The notes under the pieces are model-generated. The model did not search any database. It was given only the letters and a program-made list of their open reading frames with translations, and was not told the DNA's origin. 64,000 nt of DNA from Adiantum capillus-veneris (Eukaryota; Streptophyta; Polypodiopsida; Polypodiales; Pteridaceae), in NCBI GenBank assembly GCA_014529385.2, contig CM043952.1, positions 62,739,119 to 62,803,118 of the forward strand, written 5' to 3'. Shown piece by piece: positions 31,684 through 42,511 of the stretch (the first letter of the stretch is position 1; every line of letters begins with the position of its first letter). The position numbers and the translations under genes are program-made.

Positions 31684-32659
31684 ACACTTCTACTTGAGAT
31701 GGTCTCATACGTCTATGGTCTGCTACCAATCTCATTGCTCCTGTGTCCCGGCTAAAGCTTTCTCTAGCATCATGGACTTCATGGGTTACCCTTGTCGGTT
31801 CCCCTGCCCTGAATCTACTACTAGGAGGTAAATGTGATGGTTCCGCTTCGAACCTTGGACCTGGAGTGGTATACGTGGGGATTGGAACTGCACTACCTCG
31901 ATTCGTATCCATTGACTCTCTGGAATGTAATGATCCCATTGGTCCGGGCTTCGAGTACTGAGGTTGACTGAAAGAGTCAGCAGCCTGAGTTCTTTGTCCT
32001 CCTGTCGTCATTGGGTTTTGCCCTCCATTTGTTGGTGCTGGTCTTTGTGAGCTAGAAGTAACATAATACTGATGTAGTGGTCCCCCAAAGTATGTATATC
32101 CTTCTAATTCTTTCTTGCCCATTGTTGAGTATTGCCTCCCATACTTGTCGTAAGCGGCAATTTTCACTTCCGATCCCTCTGTGTAGGTAAAGACATAAAG
32201 TCTTTTTTGGTCTGTCAACTCTCCGGTGTAGGGTTCTTCACATCTATAATAGAGATCTTGCTCCCCATTATTATATTTGTATAGCCCCACATAGATGTTA
32301 TCAGTGTTGATCCTTGTAGTTTCATTCTCTCTTCTTAACCTCGCATCAGGGAAGTTCATTATTGGTGCTTTCTCCTCAAGTTCTTCATCTACTTTGGCTT
32401 TGGTGCCCATCAATCCCCACTTGTCCACAATGTTAGGGTTTAGGACTACCAAGTACATGGTACCCTCGTCATCTAGATATCTATCTCCGCTATAGCTCAC
32501 AGGCACTAAGTCCTTGAACTCACTAGGTCTCTCCTCTATCTTTACACAATAGCGGTCCATTCCATCTTTGTAGATCTTGGCACCTTGCTCATTGTCGTAC
32601 TGGTATTTTATGAACAATAGCTTCATTGTGGCGGAAGGGTTTGATGATCCTGCTGCCAT
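31628..32659 (-). CDS. N-terminal Gag region of element A (343 codons)
   Basis: The frame begins MAAGSSNPSATMKLLF and runs to 31628, overlapping the main gag-pol frame by 56 bp. At the overlap both frames encode the same stretch shifted by one base (QVEVYAKE versus MPKKYGGSGDPY). A single-base indel, or a programmed shift, therefore lies near 31690. The first 200 residues contain repeated tyrosines (KYQYDNEQG, LDDEGTMYLVV, NNGEQDLYYRCEE) and look globular; the rest is Pro/Ser/Arg-rich. No named domain is recognised. Position directly before the capsid domain makes it Gag or a Gag-leading domain. Confidence 0.7.
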   Translation of the reverse strand: MAAGSSNPSATMKLLFIKYQYDNEQGAKIYKDGMDRYCVKIEERPSEFKDLVPVSYSGDRYLDDEGTMYLVVLNPNIVDKWGLMGTKAKVDEELEEKAPIMNFPDARLRRENETTRINTDNIYVGLYKYNNGEQDLYYRCEEPYTGELTDQKRLYVFTYTEGSEVKIAAYDKYGRQYSTMGKKELEGYTYFGGPLHQYYVTSSSQRPAPTNGGQNPMTTGGQRTQAADSFSQPQYSKPGPMGSLHSRESMDTNRGSAVPIPTYTTPGPRFEAEPSHLPPSSRFRAGEPTRVTHEVHDARESFSRDTGAMRLVADHRRMRPSQVEVYAKEVWWFRRSVCTCVTL

Positions 32660-32679
32660 ATTTTCTCTGTTGTTCAGGT

Positions 32680-32874
32680 TCAGTGTTCCAAGTGTTCGGT
32701 GAAAATCTCGTAAGATCTCTCCGAAGAAGTATCAGAGACACTTCCTTCAAAGATCGGCTCTAATGGTTGCACCCAACTTTGGTTTACACTTCCCTCGGTT
32801 GATATGACACTTGCTGGTTCCCCTTGTTTTGGTTGGTTATTCTGGAGGTTCCTGCCCGATCTCAAATTCATCAA
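32680..32874 (-). CDS. Short leader ORF or true Gag N-terminus (64 codons)
   Basis: Begins MMNLRSGRNLQNN; a start of this kind is common in gypsy Gag proteins. It ends 20 bp before the 343-codon frame in a different register. It is either the real Gag start separated by another one-base shift, or an upstream ORF. The sequence alone does not decide. Confidence 0.45.
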   Translation of the reverse strand: MMNLRSGRNLQNNQPKQGEPASVISTEGSVNQSWVQPLEPIFEGSVSDTSSERSYEIFTEHLEH

Positions 32875-32980
32875 TTCCCCTAAAGGACTTTAACTTTTCC
32901 GTCTCGGCAATTTGTTTTCCCCAAGTTTTTGTGGTCAGAATTGATCCAAACTGATTGATACTTGGTCAATTGTTTAATCT

Positions 32981-34277
32981 TGTCAGTTGGACAACTTCTG
33001 TTTCATCAAGTGAGAATTTTGTTGCAGTTATGCTGAAAAAGACATTATACGCGTATGATGTCTTTTTTCACAGATTTAGACTATTTTGGTTATGCTCACT
33101 CTCAGTAGCCCCCTTATGCTCTGTCCACTCACAAAATTCAGTTTGAACTCTGTTTGAGCAAGTTATGGCTAATTTAGGCTTTTCTTGGCAATTTTCCGCT
33201 TTTGACTTGTTTTTTGGGTCAATTGTGATCCAAATGGGATGAAACTTGAAATATAACCTCTAGACAGCTATTACAATGGATCTGTGTTAGCAAAGTATCA
33301 AAATATGTCCAAAATTAGGTCAAAGACATCATACGCGTATGATGTCTTTTTCATCAATTTGGGTCAGAACTTGATATTTATGCTTTCTACAGTGTTTGTA
33401 ACAATCTTGTCAGGTCAGATATCAAAAATAAGCAGTGGATGTGCTAAAAGACATTATACGCGTATGATGTCTTTTTTCCCAGATTTTGACTATTTTTGGT
33501 TTTAAGCCTTCTCCAATGTTTATAATTGAGTTTCAAGTGTTTTTGTCAGGTTTGAATGTAAAAACAAGATCTGAATCCAAAATTTCCTATTCTTTGCGTT
33601 TCTTGGACTCCGACTTGTCTTTTTGGGTTTCTTTGAGTGTTAATGCTCTTGTTTTAAGTTGAAATTAGGATATAACCCCCCTTTTGAACACTCTGGTAAA
33701 GTCAAAATTTCTGTTTTGGTCTCTGTTTGGTCATTTAGACATCATACGCGTATGATGTCTAAAGTTGCAGATTTCCATTTTTTGGCACAGAATCCTTCCT
33801 AAAGCTTTCTCAAGTGCTCAGCAACTCCCAGATACACAGAAAATTTCTCTGACTTTTGTTTATTGCAAGTTTCACTACTAACTCGACGGTTTAGTGATCT
33901 AACATGCAATCAACCATATCAAGCAAATACTCCAATGATTATTAGCTCTAGATCAGGATCAAATGAAGTCCTACCTAAGCTATTCCTAATCATAAAATGG
34001 GTTTGGTAATTGTGATTTTAAAGAGATCCACTGCCACTCACGGACTAGCAAATTCTTCTTCTATCAACAACTACTCAACACCAACAAAACAACAAACAAA
34101 TCTAAGCTAAACTAAAAATACTGTCAACACGGAAGACCCAGGAATACCCCACTTCCTAGTATCTCTCGAGATCTTCGGAGTCCACCACTCCTAGATCTTT
34201 TCTAACTAAAGTATACAAAGTAGTTTATACGACTCACCTCGTAGGATTAGTCTAAGGTCACCTACTTAGGGCTCTCG
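32981..34277 (-). mobile_element. 5' leader of element A with four palindromes
   Basis: Non-coding DNA between the primer-binding site and gag. Palindromes at 33040-33063, 33324-33347, 33449-33472 and 33737-33760 are spaced 284, 125 and 288 bp. Copies 1 and 3 have one changed base (CATTATA in the left arm). The units match those of the 3' cluster (GATGAAACTTGAAATATAAC, then TTTTTCATCAATTTGGG). Copied at 14868-16168. Confidence 0.9.
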
Positions 34278-34297
34278 TCCCCGGCAGCGGCGCCAAA
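34278..34297 (-). other. Primer-binding site of element A
   Basis: TTTGGCGCCGCTGCCGGGGA on the minus strand directly after the 5' LTR end. It is complementary to the 3' end of tRNA-Asp and identical to the copy at 16169-16188. Confidence 0.9.
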
Positions 34298-35245
34298 TGT
34301 TAAGGCGGTTACGCCGCTAGCGGAAGCTAAATAGCGAGAACTCAACCAACAACAGAATTTGTCAGACGAGGACGAAGCTTGACCCGCAGGCGCATGGAAA
34401 CAACTAGGTGGGTGTCAAATCACCTACTCGACCTTCTAATGACAATCACTACTAAGGAAATCAAATCTAAGTTCTAAAATACGCAAGTGACTGAAATCCG
34501 TACTACGAACGAATGCTATACGAAACAGGATCTAGAATCATTGAATCGATCTCAAACTCAAGGGGAAGTCTATACACTAGGTAAGAACAACACCCTAAAG
34601 ACTTGAACTGCAAAATCAACCTATAATCACTCCGTGCGGTAAACGCGTATGAAGACAGGCCGAAAAATACAGGTGACCGAAACTTGACCCCGATGGTACT
34701 AATGCGTAGCTCTACTCGTTGTGGTTCTATAGATATGCTGCACGCTCTATTCCGACACACGAGTTGGAAGAAAAGTCACACCGAAGCTCGTAGGAACTTA
34801 CCACACATAGAAGCCGATAGCGCGCACTCTTGGTATCAGTGCGTAGCTCTCGCCGTTGCTAACACAATGGCGGTGTCTCTTCTCCAATGGCGGCTCCGTA
34901 GCTCGCGTAGCAAGTAGATAAGACACTCTCTCTCTCTCTCTCACTCACTCTCTCTCAGACACAGTCACGGCGCTCAAAAAATCACTTTGATTAATAATTT
35001 GAATCTAGTTTAGGTTACAAAACTTTGGCTTATATACCTCAGCCTTGGAGGTGAGAACATCTCTAACTAATTACATCAGCAAGTGAAATTACTTCGGGAT
35101 TACAAGCTGGAAACTCAATTGAGTCCCATTACTTAATGAATGGCTCAAATCAAAATTAATGTCGGAGAGACATTTATTACAATCAATGGTTACAAAATGA
35201 TGAGTGTGAGCAAAATTGTGGGTGTGATCCTCTACTGGCTCAACA
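34298..35245 (-). mobile_element. 5' LTR of gypsy element A
   Basis: 948 bp, minus strand TGTTGAGCCAGT to CCGCCTTAACA, matching 16189-17133 with about twenty substitutions and small indels by eye. The flank beyond it starts CACCC. A target duplication cannot be tested because the far end of the complex is the truncated LTR array. Confidence 0.95.
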
Positions 35246-36549
35246 CACCCTCATCTTGTTTTCCATAAATCTCTTCCTATTCTTTGAAAAAAGGAAAAAG
35301 TTGGTTATTCTTATCACGTGAGAACATTGAACTTGTCATCCATACCCAACCAACCTCAAATGCATCCACACCAACACTCACGATTATGTGAGTGTTCAAT
35401 TCATGTGCAAGAAAATCCCCCTAAGTGGATGTTCACTCATAAGGTTCGGCCTTTGGCTTCTCATTGTGAAATCCACAAGCCAACATCCACAAACAACACT
35501 AGTAAACCATGTCACCATCATCGGATAGAAGCCCAACAACCACCACTTGCCACCAATAGTGCAATAAGCCTCCACACACACTACACGTGAGTGACCACAT
35601 CCCACCAATAGTGCAACGAGCATCCACACACACACTACATGTCAGTGACCATACCTGAGCAAGATGAATCTGCCATAGCCAAACTTGGAATCCACTTTGC
35701 CTCACACCATGTAGTAAGACACCTTTCGGACACGCTAAAGATAGTAAACCTTACAAACCATGTAGGACATAGCATTTTCACCTCCTTTAGGCAATCAGGA
35801 TCTCCCTTGAGTCCCCTATAATTGCTCTCTTGTTCAAAAAATGTTGAAAGGTCTTGATTTCTAAATTTTAGGCTCTCCTCTTGAAGAATGTGTTTGCAAT
35901 GCTTCCTAGTCAATGTCACCCTCAAAATATGGACAATAATACACAACCTATCCATTTTAAGCTATCTAATCTTGACAAAAGAGCACCTATGTTTATGCAT
36001 TTAAGAAGAGAATCTTCACGCATCAGGCAGCGATAAAATAATGCTTATATTTTGACACCCAAATGAGGTCATTGAGGGGATAATTGGTGTCAACTTTTAG
36101 GAGTAAGTACTTCAAAATCTTATATATAAACTTGAAAAGGGAATACAAATCTTGTGACTTTGTATAAATTGTGGGTTTTTTAATATGTATTTTGGTGCCA
36201 CCCACCAATACTTTCTCTTCCACTCTACACGTGTAGATGGGAGCATGTCTAGAAAAGTAGGAAATGTCTTTGTGCTAGGTAGAGGGTATTTTGTCCCGAG
36301 TAGTAGAAACCCATGTAGATTCCATGCCATCCAAAATAAATCATCATGCCCTTGCCATGTATATCATTGTGAGTGATGTTTTGTGATAGTGTGTCGCAAT
36401 CCATGAACAATGTTCCAGATATTGGCATTCTCATACCTCACGAGTGCCCTCCACACTTTTGAAGCTCTTGGTGTATTGGAGGTTATTTTCCTCCTTTTAT
36501 AATTGATCAAGCCAATTGTTGAGGGAGTCTCCCTTCTAGAAGCAAACAA
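35246..36549. other. No recognisable gene
   Basis: Nothing beyond a 57-bp tandem duplication at about 35548-35658 (CCACCAATAGTGCAAT/C... CCACACACA). A minus-strand frame at 35955-35635 shows no familiar motif. Possibly host intergenic DNA flanking element A. Confidence 0.5.
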
Positions 36550-36945
36550 CTAACACAAGTAGGCACAAGTGGTATCTTGCTAAGGATAGAGGCGTGAAGT
36601 GCTTGTAAATACACAAAATAGCCTAACATGTGAGAAACATAATAAAGGATCATGCATACCCAAAAAATTGTATATACACACGATAAAAAATTGTACACAA
36701 TCTTAGAGAGGAGAAGATCAACACTAGATGGAGGAAAATGATAATCTCTCCACATGGGTCCCTCAATGAGCCCATGTGAACGTGTTTATAAATTCAAAAG
36801 TATTACAACAATAGAGAGAGAGTTTATCCATGAGCATTTAATATCCAACATTAAATAATCCAATGTTCTAAATTGCTTCTCACGTATTAGCCATATAAAA
36901 AATATCCGTTAATGCACCATAATCAAATACATTACATACCTCTCC
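36550..36945 (-). mobile_element. Old gypsy LTR remnant
   Basis: On the minus strand, GGAGAGGTA (polypurine-like) precedes TGTAATGTATTTG at 36936. A TATA-like TTTATAAACACG and GGGACCCATGTGGAGAG follow. Parts recur at 47740-48240 and 56560-57010. Downstream DNA at 37085-37160 (TTCTAGTGTCCCATACCACT) matches 57147-57180, supporting a common parent element. Confidence 0.5.
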
Positions 36946-37393
36946 ATTAAGAAAGCAATTGTTCTCAATTGCTATGTTATTATCGTGCAAGTCATAATTT
37001 TTCAAAAATAAAGGTTAAAATTACATATCATAAACATAATATATCAATATAAAATCTTGCAAAGTTAAATAATTTAATTTTCTTATGCTTTCAAACATCC
37101 ACACTTGCACATTCTAGTGTCCCATACCACTAGATTAAGCATTATACATTATAGCCAAGGTAAATCCATAATTAATATCATCATCATATTAACAATATCA
37201 TCATTAGGAAGAGAATGGGGTCTAGGAGGGCCTCTTTATTTGGCAAACCTTGAGTATTAAGAAAGCAATCAAAGGAAAGCTTTTGAATTCACAACAAGAA
37301 AAATGGCTAGTTTATTTACATTCAATTTATCCTCCCAAAATTAAATTTAAAATCTAGCGAGTAAATCCATATTATGTAGCATATCTATGGAAA
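36946..37393. other. Degenerate internal sequence of the same gypsy family
   Basis: AT-rich, no open frame of note. Similarity to 57000-57250 includes AAAGCAATTGTTCTCAATTGC against AAAGCAACTGTCCTCAGTTGC, the end of an old pol. Confidence 0.4.
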
Positions 37394-37500
37394 TGTTACC
37401 ATATACATGTGGTAGTGATGTGTGTGAACACACTTAGGACCGCTGGGGCATTTTTTCCCTCAGTAGGAGGTTTTTTCCCCGTGCATTGTATACTGATAAC
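37394..37500 (+). mobile_element. Truncated copia LTR
   Basis: Begins TGTTACCATATACATGTGG and follows the 41701-41928 LTR for about 107 bp (TAGGAGGTTTTTTCCCC, TGCATTGTATA) before diverging. It may be the 5' LTR remnant of the plus-strand copia whose 3' end is at 41928. Confidence 0.75.
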
Positions 37501-37759
37501 TCTAGGTGTTATAAAATCTAATATCTAACCAACTCAAATGATTTTCTCATATTAAAGTGATCATTTAATGTGGGAGAATAAACGAGAACAAGGGTTAGGA
37601 TATAGACATGTGCTTATAGATCTATCTCAACACGGGACCAATAACACGGGACCAATGGTAAAAGGGGCCCAAATGAGAGATGGTATGTCAAAGAGCAAGG
37701 CTAACCGATGGAGTTTAAAGACCTTAGGGTCAGATTCATTGAAGACCTCCAATAGTTAG

Positions 37760-38778
37760 TGTTAAAAGTCCTTTGACCTTAGGTAATCTAGGGCTGTGCT
37801 TGAGGTGGGAACCCAGCCCAAGCTTAAGGTGCTTCAGGTGCTTATCGTGCTTGATGACTAAGGTGCTTGAGGTGCTTATCGTCCTTGCTGACTAAGGTGC
37901 TTAACGTGATTGTTGACTAAGGTTCTTGAGGTGCTTGTCGTGCTTACCGACTAGGGAGCTTGAGGTGCTTGTGGCCGGAAATTTGTCATGCTTGATGACT
38001 AAGGTGCTTGAGGTAAGGTGTGCCAAAAGTCAATCATCAATCCCTACAAGGAGGGGGGGAGCCCTACAAGAGGGGGACGAGAGAGAACACACACATGCTC
38101 ACACAAGGCAATCTTTGTACAAAGAAAGCAAAAGGGACACTTGTCAAGTTCCTCCTCATGTTGCCCTCATGGTTTGCCTAAAGCCTATTGGTTGGTCACC
38201 CAAGGGGTCCAATGATAAATTAGTAGATTTAATTAATTGTTTTTTCATTTATCAAGTCCTCTCTCAAACAAGAAAGTGGGACACTTGTCCCAAGGCTAGT
38301 ATGATTTCTTGGTATGACTCTTGCTTGTGATTGGCTAGGCCTAAGGGGTCCAATGAGCTTCAAGCATGAGCTACAAGGGGGGGTTGACCAAAGCAATTAG
38401 GGGGCATGCTTGAGGGTATACTCTCCCACACACAGATACACACACACACACGCGCTCTCTCTCTCTCATTGTGTGAAGTGCAAAGTGCAAGAGCTCCCTC
38501 TCCTTCTCCAAGCAAGTAGAGAGATTGAGAGCCTACACCAACACTCTTGGCTATGGAATGCAAATCCAACCAAGAGCCATGCTTCAATGCTTAAGCTTGC
38601 CATCTCTCCATCTTCATTACTATGCTATTATTATGCTAGCAACAAGAAGAGTGATGATAAGTGAGAAACTAGTTCTTTCTCCTATGAAATGCTTCTTCTT
38701 ACTCTTCCCTGCCCTCATTCCTTGCTAGCTCTCTCCACCTTCGAAGGTGTTTGAGGTCTTGGGCCAGTTCCATTACAT
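37760..38778 (+). mobile_element. Probable gypsy LTR preceding the gag at 39192
   Basis: Placed by what follows it: an iMet-type primer site TTGGTATCAAAG at about 38778-38789 after CATTACA. A possible start TGTTAAAAGTCC lies at 37760. It contains the 34-37 bp minisatellite at 37823-38015 and a CT tract at 38450-38468. No matching 3' LTR is in the window, so boundaries are tentative. Confidence 0.4.
37823..38015. repeat. Minisatellite, unit about 34-37 bp
   Basis: About five imperfect copies of AAGGTGCTTGAGGTGCTT plus ATCGTGCTTGATGACT, with point changes and one interrupted copy (GTGGCCGGAAATTTGTCATG). Confidence 0.75.
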
Positions 38779-39191
38779 TGGTATCAAAGAATTTGGTTTC
38801 TATTTTCTTGCTTAAGAAGAGAGGTCCTTAAGTAGCCTATAAATGGTTGATTTTGCTAATTATATTACGATAAGTGGGATTGGGATCTATTATCAGTTTT
38901 GTTGAGCTCATTATGTGGGATATGGTGCACACCTCGGGAGCTTTGGACTTAATAATGGCTTCTTTTTAGACTTTCCTAGGGCTTTACCATTATTGAGCCA
39001 TAAGAAGTCCAAAAGGAGCTAGCCCTCGGTAATTCTGCAATATAAGACCCACTCCACTACTCTCTATAATTAACCACTTCGAGTCGTGGGTGTAGATACT
39101 TAAGAGCCAATTTTCAAAGGCTAAGAGGAGTGGCAACTAAGGTTTTGAATTGCCAAAGCATACACTAAGAAAGTACACAAATTTTGTTAAC

Positions 39192-40617
39192 ATGGCTGAC
39201 AATAACCAAGAGAGTAGAATGAACATTGATAGCTTTGATTTTGCACATGAAGGTGCTAATGATGATGCCACATATTTGTCAATTATCTCATTACTAGGTT
39301 GCAGCAAGCTATGGGCAACCTGGCATTGAGAGCCGAAGTTACTCAACAACTTTACGCTTATGGGATTTCCCTTCCTCTCCAAGAGGAGAGAGAGCTTGGG
39401 AGGCCTCTTAAAGAGACCCCCAAAAGAATACTCTCCCCCGTACGAGAGGAGGAATCCAAAGAGTAAGAAAGCAATGAAACTTTAAGTTCCTCTGAAGATG
39501 TGGCTCCACAAAGATGGCGGTCTAGACAATCGCCAACTCCTACAAAGAGGAAAAGATCAACACACAGTCCTTCTCCTTGTCACTCCAAAAGGGAAGAGAG
39601 GAAACAAAGAAAGAAAAGGGCAAGAAAGAGGTCACCCTCTTCTCCTTCTTCTTCACCTTCCTCCTCTTTCGATGAAAGCTATGGATATTCTCCTAGAGAA
39701 TACAAGAGGGGAGGACATCGCAAATCATACCCTACATGGAAAAGGTCACAAAAGCTCAAGAAGTTCAAGGAGGGAGGAAAGAGTATCTCTTTTCTCACTT
39801 ATGATGGCACCTTTGGTGCTACTGACAAAGTATTGGCCTTCATCCAACAATTTGATGCGGCCTTTGGAGACAAGGGCTTCATGGAGTCCTCCAAGCTACG
39901 TCATGTAGCTATGCACTTCCAAAAATTGGCTCGTCGATGGTGGACCAGTCTTCATGGCAATGGCAAAGCCCCAAAGACCTACGAGTTTCCATCATGAAGC
40001 AATTCCTTGCAAGCAATGCAAAGGACAAAGTGCTAACCCAATGGCACAGTTTGAAGCTTCTCTCATATGAGTCTATCCACAAATATGTAGACAAGTTCTG
40101 GGATCTACATCTCAAGGCTATTGTCTTCCAAAAGATAGAATTTGCCGAGAAAAAGCAACAATTTTGTGCGGGATTACCTGAAGAGATGGCCAAATACTTC
40201 AACTCTCAATGGCCTGGTTCTATCATCGAAGTAATCCATCACACCATGGTTGCTTCCCACATCATTTTCCAACAAGGGGCTAGACGGAATGTCAAGCCCA
40301 TGCAAAACAAAGACAAAAATGATGCAAAGGGGAAAACCAATGCCCAAAATTCTTCCCAAGGCACTTCCAACAACAAAAACAACAACAATTTGTCCAAGGA
40401 GAAGGGAGTTTACAAAGGCAAAAACAAACTCTCTCCTGAAGAGCTGGAAGCTTTTCACAAGGACCATAAGTGTTTTAAGTGTGGGGAGCAGGGACATGGC
40501 TATCGTTCTTGCCCCAAGAAAAATGCTCGCAATGAGACTCCTAGGGCTTCCAACATCGAAGCTCCAAAAGTGGATGCTCATTGCAAAGGATCATCTTTCT
40601 CCTATGCCTTCATCTAA
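39192..40617 (+). pseudogene. Gypsy gag, frameshifted
   Basis: ATG at 39192 (MADNNQESRMNIDSFDF) opens a frame that breaks near 39330. A second piece, 39500-39997, carries an Arg/Ser-rich stretch then the capsid domain start (ISFLTYDGTFGATDKVLAFIQQFD, with LARRWWTSLHG). A third, 39937-40617, carries the capsid end (FCAGLPEEMAKYF) and a canonical CCHC knuckle CFKCGEQGHGYRSC. This is Retrotrans_gag of Ty3/gypsy type. No gypsy protease or RT follows; at about 40618 the sequence changes to copia. Confidence 0.75.
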
Positions 40618-41626
40618 AAAAAGCACTTTGTATGTAAAGTGAGGGTGATGTACTTATCATTGTTGTTCTATATGTGGATGATTTGTCGATCACTGGTCCA
40701 AATGAGACACGTATTGTTGAATTTAAGGCTGATTTGAATGCTACTTTCAAGATGAAAGATCTGGGGTTGTTGCTTCATCACTTGGACATACAACTTAAGC
40801 AACATGATGGTGGTATTGCCTTGTGTCGGACATGCTACATAGGGACATTCCTATGTAAGTTTTGACTTAAGGACTGCAAGCCTATTGCCACTCCCATGGA
40901 AACAAGTTTGAATTGAGTTTTCATGATGCTAATGATCCTGTCGATGTCACTCTTTACCAAACTGATGTTAGATGCCTTATATATATATATATATATATAT
41001 ATGTAATACAAGGTCGAATATTCAGTTTGTAGTCTCATAAGCTAGAAATTTTATGCATGGTCTAGGGTCTAAGCATTGGCAGGCTGTAAGGAGGATTTTT
41101 TGCCACTTGAGTGGCACTTTTAATCTTGGCTTGTTTTATCCCTATGGGGGATCATTGCCACCAGATCTACATACTTTTTTGGGCTCATATTGGGCTGGTT
41201 GTTTTGACACATGAGTGTCCACAAGTGGTTTCTATTTCATGCTTGGAAATTCATGCATATCAGCCCATTGTGGCCACTTCCAATTGTGAGGCTGAGTACA
41301 AGGTAGACTTCACAGCTATGATTGAGTGTGTATGGCTCAGACGCCTTATGGCTGATTTCGATATTGGACAGGATACAACCAACATCATCTACACTGGCAA
41401 TCATTGCACATTGGCAATTGCAAGAAACCCAATTTTTCATACTTGCACAAAGCACATTGAGGTGCATTACCACTATGTTAAGGAGAGACTCTCAGCAAGA
41501 GAAATGGACTTGGCTTATGCGCCAACACAAGACAACCTTGCATATATGTTTCCAAAGGCATTGCCTCGTGAGAAGTTTGAAGCTTTTCACAAATTTTTGG
41601 GCTTACTCCCCTTTGTGGATTGATCA
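40618..41626 (+). pseudogene. Copia reverse transcriptase/RNase H fragment
   Basis: STLYVK, VVLYVDDLSITGPNE, ATFKMKDLGLL and, after an (AT)n insertion at about 40979-41001, the RNase H part (GLSIGRL, NCEAEYKVDFTAMIECVWLRRL, TKHIEVHYHYVKERL). Several stops. Closely related to the minus-strand copia at 42169-47442. It begins in mid-RT, so gag to integrase are missing. Confidence 0.85.
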
Positions 41627-41700
41627 TGCACTCAGGGCATGGCACTTCCCTATACATTATGTACCAACTCTTGTTCACCACATCAGTCCTAGGGGGGATT

Positions 41701-41928
41701 TGTTACCATATACATGTGGTGGTGAAGTGTGTGAACACACTTAGGACCGCCATGAAATTTTTGCCCTCACTAGGAGGTTTTTTCCCCATGCATTGTATAT
41801 ATGCCCATTGCTCTAGGTCTATCTTATCTTTCCATTGCACACTAAGGAATACTACTCTTCTTTGTGTGCCTTGAGCTTCTTCATCCTCTCTAAGATATGT
41901 GTGTTTCTCTTCAACCCTCTTTCCAACA
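41701..41928 (+). mobile_element. 3' LTR of the plus-strand copia
   Basis: 228 bp, TGTTACCATATACATG to CTTTCCAACA, preceded by the purine tract AGGGGGGATT. Same family as the LTRs at 42169 and 47217, in opposite orientation. Confidence 0.9.
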
Positions 41929-42168
41929 GGAAAGAGCTCAATGCGTAGATTGAAAGTTTGTAATCTCCATTCAAATTAGAGATCATAGGCTTTATGGGAG
42001 GCCAAAAATAATAAATTTTTCCCCCCTCCTTTTTTGGGAGAAAAGTGCATCCAACCACTCTTACTCTCTTACACACCCACATTCTTACACCCATGGCATG
42101 CACCTATTTGGCAAAATTCTAATTGCCTCCATATTCTCATGGAAAATAAATAGACCCATCCTCTTTCT

Positions 42169-42341
42169 TGTTGGAATTAGGGTTGCAGAAAAACACACAC
42201 AGCTTGGAGAAGATGAAGGAAGCTCAAGGCACACAATAGAGAGTGTATTACTTAGTGTGCAATGGAAAGATAGATAGCCCTAGAGTGATGGGCGTATATA
42301 CAATGCTCGGGGGAAAAAACCTCCTAAAGTGGGAAAAAATG

Positions 42342-42386
<45 letters not shown>

Positions 42387-42436
42387 GACGGTCCTAGTGT
42401 GTTCACATACATCACTACCACATGTATATGGTAATA
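42169..42436 (-). mobile_element. 3' LTR of the copia element
   Basis: 268 bp, longer than its 226-bp partner because of a 42-C run at 42343-42384. Its minus-strand start reads TATTACC in place of TGTTACC (terminal TG mutated). The purine tract AGGGGGGATT lies just outside at 42438-42447. Confidence 0.9.
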
Positions 42437-42511
42437 AATCCCCCCTGGAGTGATGCGGTGAATGAGAGCTGGCACATGAGTAAAGAGAAGTGCCATGCCC
42501 TAAGGACATGA

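Noticed and set aside
35635..35955. 106-codon minus-strand frame as a host exon
   Set aside because: No recognisable motif, no splice context, no conserved copy in the window.
42243..42496. Frames with polyproline or polyglycine
   Set aside because: Translation of the poly-C run within an LTR.
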